Source of the DNA: JBFHER01 sp041584055
Lineage (GTDB): Bacteria; Bacteroidota; Bacteroidia; Bacteroidales; UBA5342
NCBI GenBank assembly: GCA_041584055.1
Contig: JBFHER010000019.1
Span: 1-25,621, forward strand
Length of the DNA stretch: 25,621 bases
Direction of reading: 5' to 3'
Part shown: positions 23,138 through 25,621 of the stretch, in pieces
How positions within the stretch are numbered: position 1 is the stretch's first letter
Layout of the letters: the number at the start of each line of letters is the position of its first letter
Position numbers and translations under genes: made by a program
The notes under the pieces: generated by a model
What the model was told of the DNA's origin: nothing
The model's database searches: none
What the model saw: the letters and a program-made list of their open reading frames with translations, nothing else

Positions 23138-24325
23138 TTATTCCCCAACCATTTCAAAGGCCATGTCCAGGTAATTAAAAATATCGATGGGATGATGTTC
23201 TTCATAAATGGGTTTTCCTTTTTGCTTGCGAATCACAATATCCATGTTTTTATTTTTATAAACTGGACTGCGATCATGCCCTTGCCGAACAATCACCATG
23301 TTTAAGTCGGGAACTGCAAACACATATTGCCCCAGGATTCCACGCATGTATTTTACATCATGTCCTTTGTAATTGATCATCCAGGTCTGATAACCATAGA
23401 AATCAATGGCCTTTCCGTTTTCATCCGAAAGGTGTGTTGCAGGAGACATCAATTCCTCAACAAGGTGCTCTGAAATCAATTGTTTGCCTTTCCAGTTCCC
23501 CTTATTAATTAAAAGTTGACCGAAACGGGCTAAATCGCGGGCGTTTGTATAAAAGCAACAATAAGCCTTTTCCATCCCGCCTTTCTTATCCAAAGACCAA
23601 AGGGCCCTATTTTCAGCACCCATTGGCACCCAAAACTTCTTGCTCACATAATCAGAAAATGACATTCCCGTGGCATTGCGAACAATAATTGCCAGTACTT
23701 GTGGATCACCACTTTTGTATTTCCACAAACGTCCGGGCTCCTCCTCCAGCGTCAATTCATAAATCTGACTTAAAATATCCTTTCCGTAATAGGCTTCTGT
23801 CGTGGAATTAAACAACCCCCCATAACTTTCCACCCAACTCAATCCGGAAGACATGGTCATCACATCCCGAATTGACAACTTCTGATTCCCCTCATCAAAT
23901 TCCGGAATAAAGTCACAAACACTTTGATCCAAACTTTCAATGTATCCATCATCTATTGCCGCCAGAATGGATAAACCAACGATGGTCTTTGCTGCTGAGA
24001 AAGAATTGGAATAACTCGTAGGTGAATAGTCTTCCCAATATTGTTCAAAAAAAAGCTGCTCATCCTTTATGATAAGAAATGAAACGGTTCTGTAACTTTC
24101 CGCGGAATCCAACCATGCTGATGGAATGCTGACAGTTCCGTATTTCTCATGTTTTTCCCACGGCTGCCCAAGTCCGGCTTCAACGGCACGACTCTCAAAA
24201 AGGTCAAGGTCATCAATGTTTACCGTCAGATAAATCAATGCTTTTTGTGCATACTGAGGAAGTAATGCATATGTAACGGCTATTACAGCAATAATAATCA
24301 GGATAATTCGGAGTGTCTTTTTCAT
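23138..24325 (-). CDS. Serine hydrolase, beta-lactamase/esterase (class C-like) family
   Basis: Membrane-anchored or secreted hydrolase of about 395 residues. Counting from the ATG at 24325, residues 5-22 are hydrophobic (LRIILIIIAVIAVTYALL). The nucleophile motif SFSAAKTI gives S110-x-x-K113. The second catalytic motif is probably YKSGDPQVLA (Y-x-S), and a GGLYS-like block reads CCFYTNARDLARFGQLL. The third motif is around RGILGQYVFAVPD. This matches the penicillin-binding/NylB/EstB-like group rather than true beta-lactamases. The frame continues upstream to 24409, but those 28 residues are only the translation of heptamer repeats. The first repeat array ends 5 bp before the ATG. Substrate unknown. 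Confidence 0.86.
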   Translation of the reverse strand: MKKTLRIILIIIAVIAVTYALLPQYAQKALIYLTVNIDDLDLFESRAVEAGLGQPWEKHEKYGTVSIPSAWLDSAESYRTVSFLIIKDEQLFFEQYWEDYSPTSYSNSFSAAKTIVGLSILAAIDDGYIESLDQSVCDFIPEFDEGNQKLSIRDVMTMSSGLSWVESYGGLFNSTTEAYYGKDILSQIYELTLEEEPGRLWKYKSGDPQVLAIIVRNATGMSFSDYVSKKFWVPMGAENRALWSLDKKGGMEKAYCCFYTNARDLARFGQLLINKGNWKGKQLISEHLVEELMSPATHLSDENGKAIDFYGYQTWMINYKGHDVKYMRGILGQYVFAVPDLNMVIVRQGHDRSPVYKNKNMDIVIRKQKGKPIYEEHHPIDIFNYLDMAFEMVGE

Positions 24326-24330
24326 TTTGG

Positions 24331-24435
24331 TAGAATTGAGTATTGAGTAGCAAGTATTTAGTAGTAAGAACCAAGACATAAGAATCAAGACGCAAGAATC
24401 AAGACGCAAGAATCAAGACGCAAGAATCAAGATTT
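24331..24435. repeat. Heptanucleotide repeat array 1 (15 units)
   Basis: 105 bp that divide into 15 heptamers in one register: TAGAATT, GAGTATT, GAGTAGC, AAGTATT, TAGTAGT, AAGAACC, AAGACAT, then AAGAATC and AAGACGC alternating three times, AAGAATC and AAGATTT. The left third is degenerate and the right part is a perfect 14-bp dimer repeat. It starts 5 bp upstream of the serine hydrolase start codon on the minus strand. Confidence 0.93.
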
Positions 24436-24463
24436 GGTTTTACACTTTTGTTAATTCTTTTTG

Positions 24464-24505
24464 AGTATCAAGTATCAAGTATCAAGTATCAAGTATCAAG
24501 TATCA
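24464..24505. repeat. Heptanucleotide repeat array 2 (6 perfect units)
   Basis: Six perfect copies of AGTATCA, followed by AGATATG. Rotated one base the unit is AAGTATC, the same family as AAGAATC and AAGTATT in array 1. It lies 28 bp from array 1, between the serine hydrolase gene and dus. Confidence 0.95.
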
Positions 24506-24568
24506 AGATATGAATTTTAATTTTCTTGTGAAAACGATTTTATTAAACTGTTCAAATTAATGCTTCGC

Positions 24569-25555
24569 TTAAGCCAGATAGTCCTGCAATAAGATTCGCA
24601 CTTCTTCGGGGTTTCTTGTTTCCATAAGTTTTCCCCGAAGGGCTCCGGCCCCATCAAAACCATTGGCATAAATTTTAAAGAAACGCTTTAGAAGGTTGAA
24701 ATTCTTGGTGCCGGTCCAAACACGATCAAAGATATCAACATGATTTATCAAGGTCTGGAGCTTTTCCTTCTGCATTGGAACATCTCTCTCAGGGTTAAAA
24801 AACCAGGGATTCTGAAAAATGCCCCGGCCAATCATGATACCTTCAAGGTGGTATTGCTTACAGTAATCTACCCCCTGTTGATACGTCCATACATCTCCAT
24901 TTCCCAGCATAGGGATCTCAGGTTCTAAAGCATGACGTAGCAAGGATGCCTTTCCAACTTCCTCCCAGTTGGCCGGTTTCTCCGACATCATTTTTTGAGT
25001 ACGGCCGTGCAGTGTTATTGCAGCGGGCTTCACCGATAAAAGATGAGTCATCCATTCCTCCGTGATGTGTTCCCGAATACCCGTTCTGGTTTTAACGCTC
25101 ACCGGCAGATGTGTGGCCTCTTTGGTTGCCAGCACTATTTCCTTTGCCCTTTCCGGATCACCAATCAAAGCAGAGCATGCGCCATTTTTCACAACATTTT
25201 TCACCGGACATCCCATATTGATGTCGATGCCATCAAAATCGTATTCCTCTGTGATGAGTTTAGTCACCGAATGAAACAACTCGGGTTTTGATCCCCAAAT
25301 CTGTGCAACAAGTTTTACGCCCGTACTTTTCAAAAGTGTTCTTTCTTCTTCCGACACCACCAAACGCTCCGAAACCCGCACTCTTCCTACGGGATGATTC
25401 ATCCCATCCACCGAAGTAAATTCAGTAAAAAGCACCTGCAGTTTAGTAGAATCAGAGATCTTTAACATCAATTCCCTGAATGCCGTATCTGTCACATCCT
25501 CCATAGGAGCCAATGCGAATATTGGTTGTTTTATATTTTTCCAGAAGTTGGCCAT
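24569..25555 (-). CDS. dus: tRNA-dihydrouridine synthase
   Basis: FMN-dependent reductase converting uridine to dihydrouridine in tRNA. With the ATG at 25555 it has about 328 residues. The N-terminal beta-barrel begins IFALAPMEDVTDTAFRELM; the catalytic cysteine is C116 in INMGCPVKNVVKNGACSAL, and FMN contacts are expected in VKTRTGI, TLHGRTQK and LGNGDVW. The C-terminal helical domain binds tRNA. The open frame reaches another ATG at 25585, but a -7 element (TATTTTTG, 25581-25574) overlaps it, so the later ATG (MANFWKN) is preferred. Which uridines are modified is not visible. It precedes the serine hydrolase gene across the heptamer arrays. Confidence 0.94.
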   Translation of the reverse strand: MANFWKNIKQPIFALAPMEDVTDTAFRELMLKISDSTKLQVLFTEFTSVDGMNHPVGRVRVSERLVVSEEERTLLKSTGVKLVAQIWGSKPELFHSVTKLITEEYDFDGIDINMGCPVKNVVKNGACSALIGDPERAKEIVLATKEATHLPVSVKTRTGIREHITEEWMTHLLSVKPAAITLHGRTQKMMSEKPANWEEVGKASLLRHALEPEIPMLGNGDVWTYQQGVDYCKQYHLEGIMIGRGIFQNPWFFNPERDVPMQKEKLQTLINHVDIFDRVWTGTKNFNLLKRFFKIYANGFDGAGALRGKLMETRNPEEVRILLQDYLA

Positions 25556-25573
25556 GCTTATTTTTTTCTGATG

Positions 25574-25581
25574 CAAAAATA
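25574..25581 (-). promoter_or_regulatory. Predicted -7 element for dus
   Basis: Minus-strand TATTTTTG matches TAnnTTTG. A TTTA at 25605-25602, 20 nt upstream, is one mismatch from the TTTG -33. The leader before the ATG at 25555 would be about 13 nt. This supports the shorter dus protein. Confidence 0.4.
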
Positions 25582-25621
25582 GCATAATGGAAACAGTATC
25601 ATAAATAATTTAAAATGATTC

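Noticed and set aside
24326..24409. N-terminal extension of the serine hydrolase as real protein
   Set aside because: It is the translation of the heptamer repeats, and the ATG at 24325 is followed at once by a basic-hydrophobic signal-like segment.
24331..24505. CRISPR array
   Set aside because: Units are 7 bp and contiguous, with no unique spacers and no cas genes nearby.

Overview
This is a stretch of core chromosome from a member of the Bacteroidota. A Bacteroidales or Marinilabiliales-like bacterium would fit, but the genus cannot be fixed from sequence alone. The evidence is the protein families: DUF2027/Smr protein, TonB proteins with a PPPP plus acidic linker, Obg without its C-terminal OCT domain, short adenylate kinase, a CarboxypepD_reg-like protein and a LolE-like permease. 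The order hpt-adk-obg and the repeated Bacteroidota promoter element TAnnTTTG just upstream of genes agree. I see no phage, transposase, integron, CRISPR array, rRNA or tRNA.

Layout. 1-2.83 kb (minus): aminotransferase, FtsX/LolE-like permease, then a CoA-pyrophosphatase-type NUDIX gene cut by the window edge, with ATGA coupling between the last two. 2.97-4.93 kb: a coiled-coil lipoprotein (minus) divergent from a CarboxypepD_reg-like exported protein (plus). 4.93-6.35 kb (minus): an ECF sigma factor, a small membrane protein and a Spy/CpxP-like exported protein, probably a self-contained envelope-stress circuit. 6.46-8.58 kb (plus): hpt-adk-obg. 8.66-11.57 kb: acyltransferase (minus), NUDIX hydrolase (plus), hflX (minus). 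11.67-13.12 kb (minus): two tandem tonB paralogues. 13.5-16.07 kb (plus): a nitrogen module with promoter, TorF-like outer-membrane protein, PII protein, strong hairpin, ammonium channel and intrinsic terminator. 16.13-16.97 kb (minus): MBL-fold hydrolase. 17.1-20.4 kb (plus): mpl-like Mur ligase overlapping dnaG by 4 bp. 20.6-22.9 kb: queA (minus) divergent from a DUF2027/Smr gene (plus). 23.1-25.6 kb (minus): SxxK serine hydrolase and tRNA-dihydrouridine synthase, separated by two arrays of heptanucleotide repeats.

The most notable signals are: (1) the 7-bp repeat arrays at 24331-24435 and 24464-24505, the first ending 5 bp from the serine hydrolase start codon; (2) a PII protein whose T-loop lacks the uridylylation Tyr and the Mg/2-oxoglutarate-contact Gln; (3) the hairpin between the PII gene and amtB, and paired direct repeats 53 bp apart upstream of the module; (4) the sigma factor cassette whose middle gene lacks the classical zinc anti-sigma motif. 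Nothing here is convincingly a wholly new defence or mobile system. Most of the window is ordinary housekeeping DNA.
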